Shown here piece by piece: positions 27,215-36,790 of a stretch of 64,000 bases of DNA. The DNA comes from Mucilaginibacter rivuli. Its GTDB lineage: Bacteria; Bacteroidota; Bacteroidia; Sphingobacteriales; Sphingobacteriaceae. Below the pieces are notes generated by a model, which saw only the letters and a list, made by a program, of their open reading frames with translations, searched no databases and was not told the origin of the DNA. Positions within the stretch are counted from its first letter, which is position 1; each line of letters opens with the position of its first letter. Location of the stretch: NCBI RefSeq assembly GCF_019391655.1, contig NZ_JAHXPQ010000009.1:124001-188000 (forward strand), in the 5' to 3' direction. A program made the translations under genes and the position numbers.

Positions 27215-28093
27215 ATGTTTAAAATTAAAGAAGATATTATATCTGCCCTTGCATATTTTGATATGTTTGATTACCCCTTAATGGGTAGGGAGATATACCT
27301 GTTCTTAAAAAACAGGTACCCTCAATACCAGTTTGATGATACTTTGCAGTGTTTAGTATTAAACGAATTGGTTTATAGGTTTGATAAATTTTACAGCTTA
27401 AAGAACGATCCCTTATTGATTACCCGTAGGGTTAACAGCAACAAAAAGGCCATTGAGATGATGAATTTTGCCGGTAAGCTGAGCAATGTGCTTATCAAGT
27501 TTCCATATATACGCGGTATTGCGGTATCAGGCGCTTTATCTAAAAACTTCATCAATGGAGATAAAGATATTCAACTGTTTATCATCACAGCCAAAAACCG
27601 ATTGTGGATTGCACGATCACTAATAAGTATCATAAAAAAACTCCGTTTTTTTGGAGCTAAGCAAAATCACTTTTGTACCCATTATTACATTGATGAAGAG
27701 CAATTAGAGGTGCCAGAAAAAACGCTATATACTGCCATAGAAATAGTTACCCTGATACCCTTACATGGAGATGCCCTGTTCGAAAGGTTTTATACCGCCA
27801 ATACCTGGACTGGCGAGTATCTGCCCAATAAAATTATGCGTCTGTCATCGGCAAAGCCGGTTAAAAGTTCGTTTATAAAGTCGGCCTTTGAAATGATTTT
27901 TGATAATCCATTGGGTAATGCTATTGATGCCCTGTTAATGAAGCTGATAACCAAAGGCCAGCAAAGTAAGGCATTGGCAAATAAGCATTGTTTTATGCCC
28001 GATACAAAGGGTTTTCAGACTAAATTATTGTTAAAGCACGAAACCCGTGTATTTGATATTTTACATCCCATAGCTGCCGGTGCAAGGCATTAG
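27215..28093 (+). CDS. Protein with possible nucleotidyltransferase-like core
   Basis: The 292-residue protein has an N-terminal winged-helix-like region (IISALAYFDMFDYPLMGREI), then GIAVSGALSKNFINGDKDIQ and LFII. This Gly-Ser followed by a D-x-(D/Q) spacing resembles the catalytic loop of DNA polymerase beta-type nucleotidyltransferases, although only one clear Asp of the DxD pair remains (DKDIQ). The C-terminal half is helical and basic. It is probably a divergent nucleotidyltransferase-fold protein. It has no operon partner: the next gene is on the other strand. Confidence 0.6.
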   Translation: MFKIKEDIISALAYFDMFDYPLMGREIYLFLKNRYPQYQFDDTLQCLVLNELVYRFDKFYSLKNDPLLITRRVNSNKKAIEMMNFAGKLSNVLIKFPYIRGIAVSGALSKNFINGDKDIQLFIITAKNRLWIARSLISIIKKLRFFGAKQNHFCTHYYIDEEQLEVPEKTLYTAIEIVTLIPLHGDALFERFYTANTWTGEYLPNKIMRLSSAKPVKSSFIKSAFEMIFDNPLGNAIDALLMKLITKGQQSKALANKHCFMPDTKGFQTKLLLKHETRVFDILHPIAAGARH

Positions 28094-28123
28094 TTTAGCG
28101 TTAATGTTGCCCATATCGTTTTT

Positions 28124-28774
28124 TTAACTTGCTACCAAACTTGAGTTAGCAACTGTAAATGTTACCGTTTTTGCCGCTAATTTTGGCGAAACACCAAATG
28201 CAGTTTGCATAGCTATAATTAAATTATGGCGTGCTTTCCAGGTATGTGTTTGTTGGTCAACGTTAGACCACTCCAAGCCCATGGCAATTGTATACCTTAC
28301 ATTTGCCTGTGGTACCTTTTCTGTTAGCTTTTCAGCTAATGTGGCTTTAACAGCATCAAACTCTGATGCTTTATATTTAAATGCTCTCTTTCTTGATACA
28401 GGGTCATACTCCTCGCCATCCATGGCATACATGGTGTTGTAGTGTATCATAACCGCTCCCTGATTGGCGGCATCATACGCTATTATGGCTACACAGTTGC
28501 CCAATCCGGTGGTTTTTAACGTGTCGGCATTTGCACCGTATTCGGTCCCCTCAATCGCCACATCAATCGCCTGCCGTTGTACCGGAAGGGTATTAATGCC
28601 TGTAGGTACACCTTTAATAACCTCAACATCTTCTTTTCTTTGCACTGGCGGCGGGGCAGCTACTTGTTTTTGAAAAGCCGGCACAGCAGGCATGGTCAAA
28701 CCCTTTCGTCCCAGGCTTTCTGTGGCAATTGAATTTGAATTACGTGTTTGCTTTTCTGCCGGTGCTGTTTGCAT
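28124..28774 (-). CDS. CheD-like deamidase-fold protein with eCIS-cargo-like leader
   Basis: The 216-residue protein has a disordered, Gln/Ala/Pro-rich N-terminus (MQTAPAEKQTRNSNS, then PPPVQRK at 41 and LPVQRQ at 63). From residue ~85 it resembles the CheD glutamine deamidase core: T88, C94 and H111 have the spacing (6 and 17) of the Thr/Cys/His catalytic residues of CheD, within TTGLGNCVAIIAYD and GAVMIHY. A helix-strand region follows (DAVKATLAEKLTEKVP). The leader with VQRK-type motifs resembles Bacteroidota proteins linked to extracellular contractile injection systems. No chemotaxis or injection-system genes occur here. Function as a secreted deamidase is inferred. Confidence 0.6.
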   Translation of the reverse strand: MQTAPAEKQTRNSNSIATESLGRKGLTMPAVPAFQKQVAAPPPVQRKEDVEVIKGVPTGINTLPVQRQAIDVAIEGTEYGANADTLKTTGLGNCVAIIAYDAANQGAVMIHYNTMYAMDGEEYDPVSRKRAFKYKASEFDAVKATLAEKLTEKVPQANVRYTIAMGLEWSNVDQQTHTWKARHNLIIAMQTAFGVSPKLAAKTVTFTVANSSLVAS

Positions 28775-28953
28775 GTGACACTTTAAGTAAAAATATTAAA
28801 CTTTATTTTAAATATAAAAGGTTTAACGAAAAAATGAATATGCCATATGTGACTTATTATATAGAATTAGTATATTAAAAAAATCTATTTATACCCAATA
28901 TCATTTGGCTTTAATGCCTTATAGCCTTATATTTAAACGCTAAATTATTTTAA

Positions 28954-31893
28954 ATGAAAACTAAAAGACTGTTATCTGCTGTTTTATTTATTAGTTTGAG
29001 CATAGGCGGGGCCTTTGCACAAACCGCCTATGTATGGAAAACCGCCACATCGGGAGGCTACACCTACAAGTATGTTACCGGCGATCCAACACACTCGCGC
29101 TTCTATGTATTAAAAAACGGGCTTACCGTTATTTTAAGTCCGACTACAAAAGAGCCGCGCATCCAATCGTTCATCGCGGTAAAGGCGGGTAGCAAAACCG
29201 ACCCGGCTAATCACACCGGTTTGGCACACTACCTGGAGCACATGATGTTTAAAGGAACAACCAAATATGGCTCGTTGGATTGGGCCAAAGAAAAACCATT
29301 GCTCGACCAGATAGATGAACTGTATGAGCAATACAACTCAACCATCGATACTGCAAAGCGCAGGATGATATATGAGAAGATAGATAAAACATCGGGCGAG
29401 GCAGCAAAATTCGCTATAGCTAATGAGTATGATAAAATGATGGCATCAATGGGTGGCCAGGGCACCAATGCCTTTACCTCCTTTGAGCAGACCGTTTATA
29501 CGGATGATATCCCGGCATCGGCGGTTGATAAATACCTTACCCTGCAGGCAGAGCGTTTTCGTGCCCCGGTGCTGCGCTTGTTCCACACCGAACTGGAAGC
29601 TGTTTATGAAGAGAAGAACCGTGGTTTGGATAACGACCCGCGCAAAGTGCAGGAAGCCATGTTTGAAGCCATGTTCCCTAATAACAACTATGGTAAGCAA
29701 ACTACTATAGGTACTATTGAGCACTTAAAAAACCCATCGTTAAAAGAGATACGTAATTATTACTATAACTACTATGTACCTAATAATATGGGTATCATCA
29801 TGTCGGGCGATTTTAATGCCGATGTAATGGTGAAAAAGATAGACCAAAAGTTTAGTTATATGAAAACTAAACCGGTTCCGCTTTACACTTTTGCACCCGA
29901 GAAGCCAATAACCGCGCCGGTACAACGTGATGTTTATGGCCCTAACCCCGAAAATCTTACCATTGCTTTTCGTTTCCCGGGAGCAGCTACGCACGATGCT
30001 CAGTTACTTAACCTTGTTGGCGATATGTTAACCAATGGTAAAGCAGGCTTATTTGATCTTGATCTTACCAAAAAACAAAAACTGCTAAGCGCAAGCGCAT
30101 TTTCATACACCTTAAAAGATTATAGCGTATTGTTGCTGCAGGGTAACCCTATAAAAGGGCAATCGCTTGATGATGTAAAAGCTTTGATGCTGGAAGAGAT
30201 AGAGAAACTGAAAAAGGGTGAATTTGCTGATGACCTGATCTCATCTATAGTAAACAATGCCAAGAAGAGCAAAATACAAGGTAATGAAGGTTACTACTCG
30301 CGTGCATCAAACCTGATGGACGATTTTACTACCGGTATTGACTGGCGCACAGATGTGGCTAACGTTGCCGATATGTCTAAAATAACAAAAGCGCAGGTGA
30401 TTGCTTTCGCGAATAAATACCTTGGCGACAAAAATTTTGTTATTGTTTACAAACACCAGGGCGAAGACAAAAACATTTTAAAAGTTGTTAAGCCGCATAT
30501 TACCGCTGTTGAGGTAAACCGCGACGCGCAATCGCCATTCCTTAAAATGGTAGGCGAAATTCCATCCAACAGGATAGCTCCTGTGTGGTTAGATTATAAT
30601 AAAGATATCCAAAAAGCAAAAGTTGGCCCTGTTGATCTGCTTGCTGTACAAAACAAGGATAATAGCCTGTTCCGTTTATACTACAGGTATAATATGGGTA
30701 CCTGGAACAATAAACTGTTTAGCCTTGCAGCGCAATACCTGCAATACCTGGGTACAGATAAAATGACAGCCGACGATGTGAGTAAAGCATTTTACAAATT
30801 GGCATCATCATACAGCCTGGGTGCAAGCGGCGAAATAACCACAGTTACCTTTAATGGCCTGCAAGAAAATTTCAGTAAAACAGTTGAATTATACGAAAAC
30901 CTGATTGCCAATTGCAAAGCCGATGAAAAAGCTTTAGCAGGTTTAAAGGTCCGTTTGAAAAAGGCGCGCGAAAATGCCAAGCTAAATAAAGGCGCTATTA
31001 TGAGCGGCCTGGTAAGCTATGCTCAATATGGTGCCAACAACCCGTACAACTATGCTTTAAGCGATGATGAGCTGAATGCCGTAACTGCTGACGAGCTGGT
31101 AGCGATATTGCATGATCTGGCAAATTATAAGCACACCATTTTATATTATGGCCCGTTAACTGCTACCGTAGCGGCAACAAAGCTTGCAGGCATACACCAA
31201 ATGCCTGTTGCTAACTTTAAGCCATACCCTGCAGGTAAAACCTTTACTAAAATATCGCAAACGCAAAACAAAGTATTGTTTGCCAATTTTGATATGGTAC
31301 AGGCCGAGATAGATTGGATATTAAATACCAATGCCTATGATAACACGCAAACACCAACTGTTGAATTGTTTAATGGTTATTTTGGTGGCGGTATGAGCAG
31401 TATTGTGTTCCAAACCATTCGCGAATCTAAAGCACTGGCTTATTCAACTTACGCGGTTTACCAAACACCTGCTAAAAAAGATGACCGTTACAGCGTGCAG
31501 GCTTATGTAGGTACCCAGGCCGACAAGTTTAATGAAGCCATTAAAGGCATGAACGAACTGTTGACCGATATGCCGGAATCTGAAAAAGTATTAGATGCAG
31601 CTAAGGATAACATCCGTAAATCATTAGAGACAGACCGTATTACCCAAGATGCTATATTGTTTAATTACCTGGCCAACCAACGCCGTGGTGTTGATTATGA
31701 TATACGTAAAGCCACTTTTGATAGCATTGAAAAAATGAATTTGGCCGATGTTAAGAAATTTCACACCGATGTGTTAAAAAATAAACCATACACCTATTGT
31801 GTGGTAGCATCAGAAAAAAGGGTTAGTGATGACGACTTAAAGAAATATGGAGAATTGACCAAGCTGAGTTTAAAAGAAATATTTGGTTATTAA
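28954..31893 (+). CDS. Exported M16 family zinc metallopeptidase
   Basis: The 979-residue protein has a signal peptide (LLSAVLFISLSIGGAFAQ) and four M16 domains in one chain. The inverted zinc motif HxxEH is H92-YLE-H96 (GLAHYLEHMMFKGT), and the third ligand Glu lies in LEAVYEEKNRG ~80 residues later. The second half lacks the zinc motif and is the non-catalytic partner (GYFGGGMSSIVFQTIRESK). It probably degrades peptides in the periplasm. A hairpin follows the stop, separating it from the receptor gene. Confidence 0.93.
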   Translation: MKTKRLLSAVLFISLSIGGAFAQTAYVWKTATSGGYTYKYVTGDPTHSRFYVLKNGLTVILSPTTKEPRIQSFIAVKAGSKTDPANHTGLAHYLEHMMFKGTTKYGSLDWAKEKPLLDQIDELYEQYNSTIDTAKRRMIYEKIDKTSGEAAKFAIANEYDKMMASMGGQGTNAFTSFEQTVYTDDIPASAVDKYLTLQAERFRAPVLRLFHTELEAVYEEKNRGLDNDPRKVQEAMFEAMFPNNNYGKQTTIGTIEHLKNPSLKEIRNYYYNYYVPNNMGIIMSGDFNADVMVKKIDQKFSYMKTKPVPLYTFAPEKPITAPVQRDVYGPNPENLTIAFRFPGAATHDAQLLNLVGDMLTNGKAGLFDLDLTKKQKLLSASAFSYTLKDYSVLLLQGNPIKGQSLDDVKALMLEEIEKLKKGEFADDLISSIVNNAKKSKIQGNEGYYSRASNLMDDFTTGIDWRTDVANVADMSKITKAQVIAFANKYLGDKNFVIVYKHQGEDKNILKVVKPHITAVEVNRDAQSPFLKMVGEIPSNRIAPVWLDYNKDIQKAKVGPVDLLAVQNKDNSLFRLYYRYNMGTWNNKLFSLAAQYLQYLGTDKMTADDVSKAFYKLASSYSLGASGEITTVTFNGLQENFSKTVELYENLIANCKADEKALAGLKVRLKKARENAKLNKGAIMSGLVSYAQYGANNPYNYALSDDELNAVTADELVAILHDLANYKHTILYYGPLTATVAATKLAGIHQMPVANFKPYPAGKTFTKISQTQNKVLFANFDMVQAEIDWILNTNAYDNTQTPTVELFNGYFGGGMSSIVFQTIRESKALAYSTYAVYQTPAKKDDRYSVQAYVGTQADKFNEAIKGMNELLTDMPESEKVLDAAKDNIRKSLETDRITQDAILFNYLANQRRGVDYDIRKATFDSIEKMNLADVKKFHTDVLKNKPYTYCVVASEKRVSDDDLKKYGELTKLSLKEIFGY

Positions 31894-31913
31894 CCTGTTA
31901 AGATACTGTTTTT

Positions 31914-31945
31914 AGAATGGCTCCCGTATTAACGGGGGCCATTCT
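31914..31945 (+). terminator. Terminator-like hairpin after the M16 gene
   Basis: AGAATGGCTCCCGT (31914-31927) pairs with ACGGGGGCCATTCT (31932-31945) across a 4-base loop with one G-T pair. The following T-tract is weak (TGCTTT). Confidence 0.7.
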
Positions 31946-32095
31946 TGCTTTAATTCATCAGAGTTGTTTACATTAAATTTACATAAAACAACATTTGTTA
32001 ATATTTAATTAACTTTTATTGCAACTAAACATAATCTACTATTAACATATACTTAATGCAGTAACCGAACCTTTGTGCTCAATTAAAGCACAAAA

Positions 32096-35000
32096 ATGAA
32101 AAACCTCTACAAATTCATTCTAACCGGTATCTTCCTCGCTATTGCCGGTATAGCAAATGCGCAGCTGACCAGTGCGGTGATCAGCGGAAAAATTGTTGAT
32201 CAGAAAGGCATTGTATTACCGGGCGTAACCGTATCGGCAGTAAATACAAGCACAGGTACACGCTACGGCGCGCAAACCAACGCCGATGGTCGTTATTCTA
32301 TCCAAAACGTTAATCCGGGCGGCCCGTACATTATTACAGCTACTTTTATCGGATACAAAAAAGATGAAAGAACCGATGTTACCCTGAGTTTAGGTACAGC
32401 CATCTATAACTTTAAACTGATAGATGCCACTACCGAACTAAAAACGGTAAACATAGTAGGCGGTGCTACCAAAAACGGTGCAGGTACCAATGTTAACCAG
32501 GCCCAGATCAGAAGGATGCCTTCAATTAACCGTAACCTGCAGGATATTACCCGCATTACGCCACAAAGTGCTAACAACTCATTCCAGGGTACTAACTTTC
32601 GTTACAATAACGTAACGCTTGATGGTGCTATTAATAACGATGCGATAGGTTTCAGCCCATCATTAGGTGGCCAAACCAATCAATCGGGCCAGGTAGGCAG
32701 CAGTACACGTACCAGTCCGGTTTCGCTTGACGCGATACAGGATGTTCAGGTTTTTGTTGCTCCTTATGATATTAAAATAGGTAACGTATTAGGTGGCAGT
32801 ATAAACGCTGTAACCCGTAGCGGTACCAACAAAGTAACAGGTTCGGTATTTGCTTATGGCCGTAACGCAGGTTTAGTAGGCCCTAACAACGCACCTGTAC
32901 TTTCGGGTGGTGATGGCGCAAGCGAACCAGGCGAATTTCATGACTACCAGGCCGGTTTCCGTTTAGGTTTCCCGATAGTAAAAGATAAATTATTCTTCTT
33001 TACCAACGAAGAGATTGCACGCAGGCAAGACCCTGTTATTAGTGGTGCAGGTTCGGCAGGTGCTAATCCCATATTGTCAATAACTGATGCACAAGCCATC
33101 GCAGCCGCTTTTAAATCATATAGCGGTTATGATGCAGGTACGTATGACAATACTACCATATTTTCTAACTCTAATAAGTTTTTCAATCGTTTAGATTGGA
33201 ATATTAATGATAAAAACCAGTTAACACTGCGTAACAACACCATTATATCAACTGCTTCAAACTTAGAGCGCGATGGTGCTAACTTCCGTTTTGGTAGTAT
33301 TGATTATACTTCGCATAACAACTCAACATCGTTTGTTGGTGAGTTAAAATCAAAATTAGGCAGCAGCCTTAGCAATAGCTTATTGTTAGGTTATTCAAAT
33401 GTTCACGATTATCGCGACCCGAGCTCAAACCCTGCTTTACCGCAAATTGAGATTGCAGGTAACTCGCCGGGTACTACCATATTTTTAGGTACCGACCGTG
33501 AGGCTGCTATTTTTGATATGCGCCAAAAAACAATGGAGTTTACCGATAACGTAACATTAACTAAAGGTATTAACACTTTTACCTTTGGTACACATAACGA
33601 GTTTTACGATATTACTTACAACTTTGTAAATGCCTGGAACGGCCGTATTGCTTATGGCTCAACCGCTAAAGATATCCCTACTGTTGGCGACCCTGCTCAA
33701 ACAGGTATCCAAAACTTTTTACGTAACTTCCCTACACGTTACCGTACAAATTACAACTATACCAATAACACCCGCGATTATATCTTAGCTAACCCTTCAG
33801 CTAAGTTTAACGTAAACCTGCTGAGTGCTTATGCGCAGGATGAGATACAGGCTACTGATAATTTAAAAATTACAGCAGGTATCCGTTTTGATTATGCTGA
33901 TGTACCCACAAAACAACCATTAAGCGCTAAAACAACCGGCGCCGGTGTTGATGCTAATTATGGTAATACTTACACTTACACTTTGCCAAAAGATATTACC
34001 AATAACTATTTAGGTAATATTCAGATTAACCCACGCGTATCATTTAACTATGATGTTAATGGCGATCAAAGCATTATCATCCGTGGTGGTACAGGATCAT
34101 TTACCGGCCGTGTTCCATTCGCATGGTTTGGTTACGCGTTTTATAACAACGGTGTAACTTACGGTGCTTATGATAAAAATAATACCAATGCATTTGTTCC
34201 GGGCGGCCAGCCTGTGGCAGCACCAAGCAATGGTGGTTTAACATTTGCAAACAGCCAGGGTTTTAACACCAGCGCAAGCGGTGCAACTCAGGTGGATATG
34301 ATTGACAACAACTTTAAAATGCCACAGGTTTGGAGAAGCAACTTAGCGTTCGACTTTAAAACTGCCGATCAATGGAAATTTACAGTTGAAGGGATTTATA
34401 CAAACGTTATCCGCGACCTGAAATTCCAACAGGTAAATACAGTTGATAAAGTAACTTATTACCCTTACGATGTTGATCACGTACAGCCTATTTTTATCAA
34501 ACAAAACACATCGGGTAACTTTACCAATGCTTACTTACTGTCAAATACCAATAAAGGTTACCGTTATAGCGTAACCGGCCAGGTAGCAAAATCTTTCCCT
34601 TTTGGCTTAGATGCTAACGTAGCTTATACCTACGGCGAAAGTAAAGACGTAACCAACGGTATCCGTAACTCAATGGAATCTAACTGGCAGTTGAACCAGG
34701 CAGGTAACCCTAACGATCCGCAGGCTGCTTACTCAAATTTTGATGTTCGTCACCGCATCGTATCAACAGTTAACTACAGGTTAGCCTGGGGTACTAACAA
34801 AAGCATGGTATCTAATTTTACCTTCTTCCTGAGCGCTCAATCGGGTAACCCATACACATTTGGTTTCTACAACACCACTGTTGATGGTACAGGCCAGCAG
34901 GTTAACGTAGCTTACATTCCTAAAGTTGGCGAAACTATTAACTTCTTTAGCAATACACCGGCTACACCAACCGCTGCAGAGCAGGCACAAGCTACAGCCT

Positions 35001-35422
35001 TTGATAACTTTATTAACGCCGATAGCTACCTGACAACTCGCCGTGGACAGTTTACCGAGCGTAATGCTGCTCGCACACCATGGAATACTGATCTTGATTT
35101 CCGCTTTACGCAGGACTTTAACTTTGGTACCAAACACAAACAAATCATCACATTTACTTTTGATATCATCAACCTGACCAACCTGTTGAACAAAGATTGG
35201 GGACACTATTACTTCTCATCAAATACATTCAATTCAACAGCCAGCGTTGGTTTAACTACAGTTAGTAAATTGCCGGGTGCTTCAGGTGGTCCAGCCTTTG
35301 TACCAAACGGTTTTGTAGGTGCTTATCCAACCTACAAATTTACAGACCCAGGAGTACCTTACCAGGTTGACCTGTTTACATCACGTTACCAAATGCAATT
35401 TGGCTTACGTTACAGCTTTTAA
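32096..35422 (+). CDS. TonB-dependent receptor, Oar-like
   Basis: The 1108-residue outer-membrane receptor has a signal peptide (FILTGIFLAIAGIANAQ), then a carboxypeptidase regulatory-like domain (SGKIVDQKGIVLPGVTVSAV), a plug (ITPQSANNSFQGTNFRYNNV, then TLDG, and GNVLGGSINAVTRSGTN) and a C-terminal barrel ending in LRYSF. The architecture is that of Oar-type receptors, which import unknown substrates or export proteases. There is no SusD partner, so a SusC-type glycan importer is unlikely. A strong terminator follows. Confidence 0.92.
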   Translation: MKNLYKFILTGIFLAIAGIANAQLTSAVISGKIVDQKGIVLPGVTVSAVNTSTGTRYGAQTNADGRYSIQNVNPGGPYIITATFIGYKKDERTDVTLSLGTAIYNFKLIDATTELKTVNIVGGATKNGAGTNVNQAQIRRMPSINRNLQDITRITPQSANNSFQGTNFRYNNVTLDGAINNDAIGFSPSLGGQTNQSGQVGSSTRTSPVSLDAIQDVQVFVAPYDIKIGNVLGGSINAVTRSGTNKVTGSVFAYGRNAGLVGPNNAPVLSGGDGASEPGEFHDYQAGFRLGFPIVKDKLFFFTNEEIARRQDPVISGAGSAGANPILSITDAQAIAAAFKSYSGYDAGTYDNTTIFSNSNKFFNRLDWNINDKNQLTLRNNTIISTASNLERDGANFRFGSIDYTSHNNSTSFVGELKSKLGSSLSNSLLLGYSNVHDYRDPSSNPALPQIEIAGNSPGTTIFLGTDREAAIFDMRQKTMEFTDNVTLTKGINTFTFGTHNEFYDITYNFVNAWNGRIAYGSTAKDIPTVGDPAQTGIQNFLRNFPTRYRTNYNYTNNTRDYILANPSAKFNVNLLSAYAQDEIQATDNLKITAGIRFDYADVPTKQPLSAKTTGAGVDANYGNTYTYTLPKDITNNYLGNIQINPRVSFNYDVNGDQSIIIRGGTGSFTGRVPFAWFGYAFYNNGVTYGAYDKNNTNAFVPGGQPVAAPSNGGLTFANSQGFNTSASGATQVDMIDNNFKMPQVWRSNLAFDFKTADQWKFTVEGIYTNVIRDLKFQQVNTVDKVTYYPYDVDHVQPIFIKQNTSGNFTNAYLLSNTNKGYRYSVTGQVAKSFPFGLDANVAYTYGESKDVTNGIRNSMESNWQLNQAGNPNDPQAAYSNFDVRHRIVSTVNYRLAWGTNKSMVSNFTFFLSAQSGNPYTFGFYNTTVDGTGQQVNVAYIPKVGETINFFSNTPATPTAAEQAQATAFDNFINADSYLTTRRGQFTERNAARTPWNTDLDFRFTQDFNFGTKHKQIITFTFDIINLTNLLNKDWGHYYFSSNTFNSTASVGLTTVSKLPGASGGPAFVPNGFVGAYPTYKFTDPGVPYQVDLFTSRYQMQFGLRYSF

Positions 35423-35448
35423 TTAGGTTTAAATTTCAATATAGTGTA

Positions 35449-35479
35449 GCCCTGTACCTATTAGGTACAGGGCTTTTTT
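35449..35479 (+). terminator. Rho-independent terminator after the receptor gene
   Basis: GCCCTGTACCTA pairs with TTAGGTACAGGGC, followed by TTTTTT, 27 bases past the stop. Confidence 0.93.
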
Positions 35480-35525
35480 GTGGGAGTCACTTTTCGCTGG
35501 TCAGAATAGGGAAATCCAGGCTTAG

Positions 35526-36635
35526 TTAAACATTATAAAAGCTTTTTATGATAGCGATAACCTTTGTTACGTCATCATCATCCATATCGGGGTGTAGAGG
35601 GATATTTAAGGCAGTTTCTTTTAATAGCTCAGCATTTTCAAGTTTTTTCCCTGTTCGGTAAATTTTCATCAGGTGCAAGGGGTAAAACCTTAACGTGGTA
35701 TAAATATCATGCTCATATAAATACCTTGAAAGTTCATCGCGCGAGTTGGTTTTTATTAAAAAAGTAAAATAAGAATGCTTGTACCCGCCATCTTTAGGAG
35801 CATCCGTAGGTAATATAATATCTCCAACTGTTGCCAATTCTTTTTGATAGGTGTCCCATATCTGTTTTCTTTTTGCTTGAAGGAGTACAAGCTTGTTTAA
35901 TTGTGCCAGGCCAAAACCTGCCGCTATATCAGATACTTTCATTTTTATGGATACCTCTTCGGCCTCTTGTTCCCACCACCTGGTGTTTTGAACGCCCGCC
36001 TGTGCATAAGCGGGGGTAGCTAAACCACACCCCCTCATCACTGAGGCCCTCTGTAATACTTGTTTATCTACACAAGTAAAGCCACCTCCTTCACCTATAG
36101 CGATGTTTTTCATCGAATCGTAACTGTATACGCCCATATCACCAATTGTACCACAATGTTTTCCTTTGTAAAGTGAATCGGCAGCGTGGGCAGCATCTTC
36201 AATAACAGGGAGTCCGAATTGCATAATAGGGTCCATATCAACCGGAAGGCCGGCGTAATGAACCACCATAATGGCTTTGGTCTTGGTTGTGATACAAGGG
36301 GCAATTAAAGCCGCGGTAACATTTTGAGTTTGAAGATCAACATCGCAAAAAACAGGGATACAGCCGCACATCCTGATAGCGTGCGCACAAGATATCCAGG
36401 TAAAGGTTGGTATAATAATTTCAGAGCCTACAGGTAAATTAAGTAATTGAATTGCCATAAACATGCCATTCGAGGCATTATCTATCATGATATAATTGGG
36501 GCTATTTATTTTTAACCCAAACAGGTATTCAAACTCTTTTACTTTAGGGCCAGCACCTAACCACTGATTATCTATCGAATCCTGTACCTGTTCAAGCTCT
36601 TCTTTCCCTACTTTTGATCCGAAAACTTTTATCAT
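35526..36635 (-). CDS. DegT/DnrJ/EryC1/StrS-family sugar aminotransferase
   Basis: The 369-residue PLP enzyme belongs to the family that aminates nucleotide-linked keto sugars. D147 (VIEDAAHAAD) contacts the PLP pyridine and K176 (YSYDSMKN) forms the Schiff base. GEGGGFTCVD and the RMCGCIPVFCDVD region also fit. The Bacteroidota flavour is used for amino sugars of surface polysaccharide. It stands alone: no nucleotide-sugar genes lie next to it, and it converges with the receptor gene. Its sugar substrate is unknown. Confidence 0.9.
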   Translation of the reverse strand: MIKVFGSKVGKEELEQVQDSIDNQWLGAGPKVKEFEYLFGLKINSPNYIMIDNASNGMFMAIQLLNLPVGSEIIIPTFTWISCAHAIRMCGCIPVFCDVDLQTQNVTAALIAPCITTKTKAIMVVHYAGLPVDMDPIMQFGLPVIEDAAHAADSLYKGKHCGTIGDMGVYSYDSMKNIAIGEGGGFTCVDKQVLQRASVMRGCGLATPAYAQAGVQNTRWWEQEAEEVSIKMKVSDIAAGFGLAQLNKLVLLQAKRKQIWDTYQKELATVGDIILPTDAPKDGGYKHSYFTFLIKTNSRDELSRYLYEHDIYTTLRFYPLHLMKIYRTGKKLENAELLKETALNIPLHPDMDDDDVTKVIAIIKSFYNV

Positions 36636-36790
36636 GAAAGTAAATTAGTGTTAACAACCGTTAATGTAGTGAGAAATTAAATTAATTCGCAATAAATTAA
36701 CTCCCAATATGAAACGTTGGTTTTTAGGACACAACTTTAAATCGAGACATGCCGTCTTTGTATTATTAAAGTTACGTTACCTTACCGGTT

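Noticed and set aside
28124..28774. Chemotaxis CheD
   Set aside because: Long disordered leader and absence of any chemotaxis gene make a chemotaxis role unlikely, though the fold match stands.
32096..35422. SusC-type glycan importer
   Set aside because: No SusD gene follows and the plug fits Oar-type receptors better.
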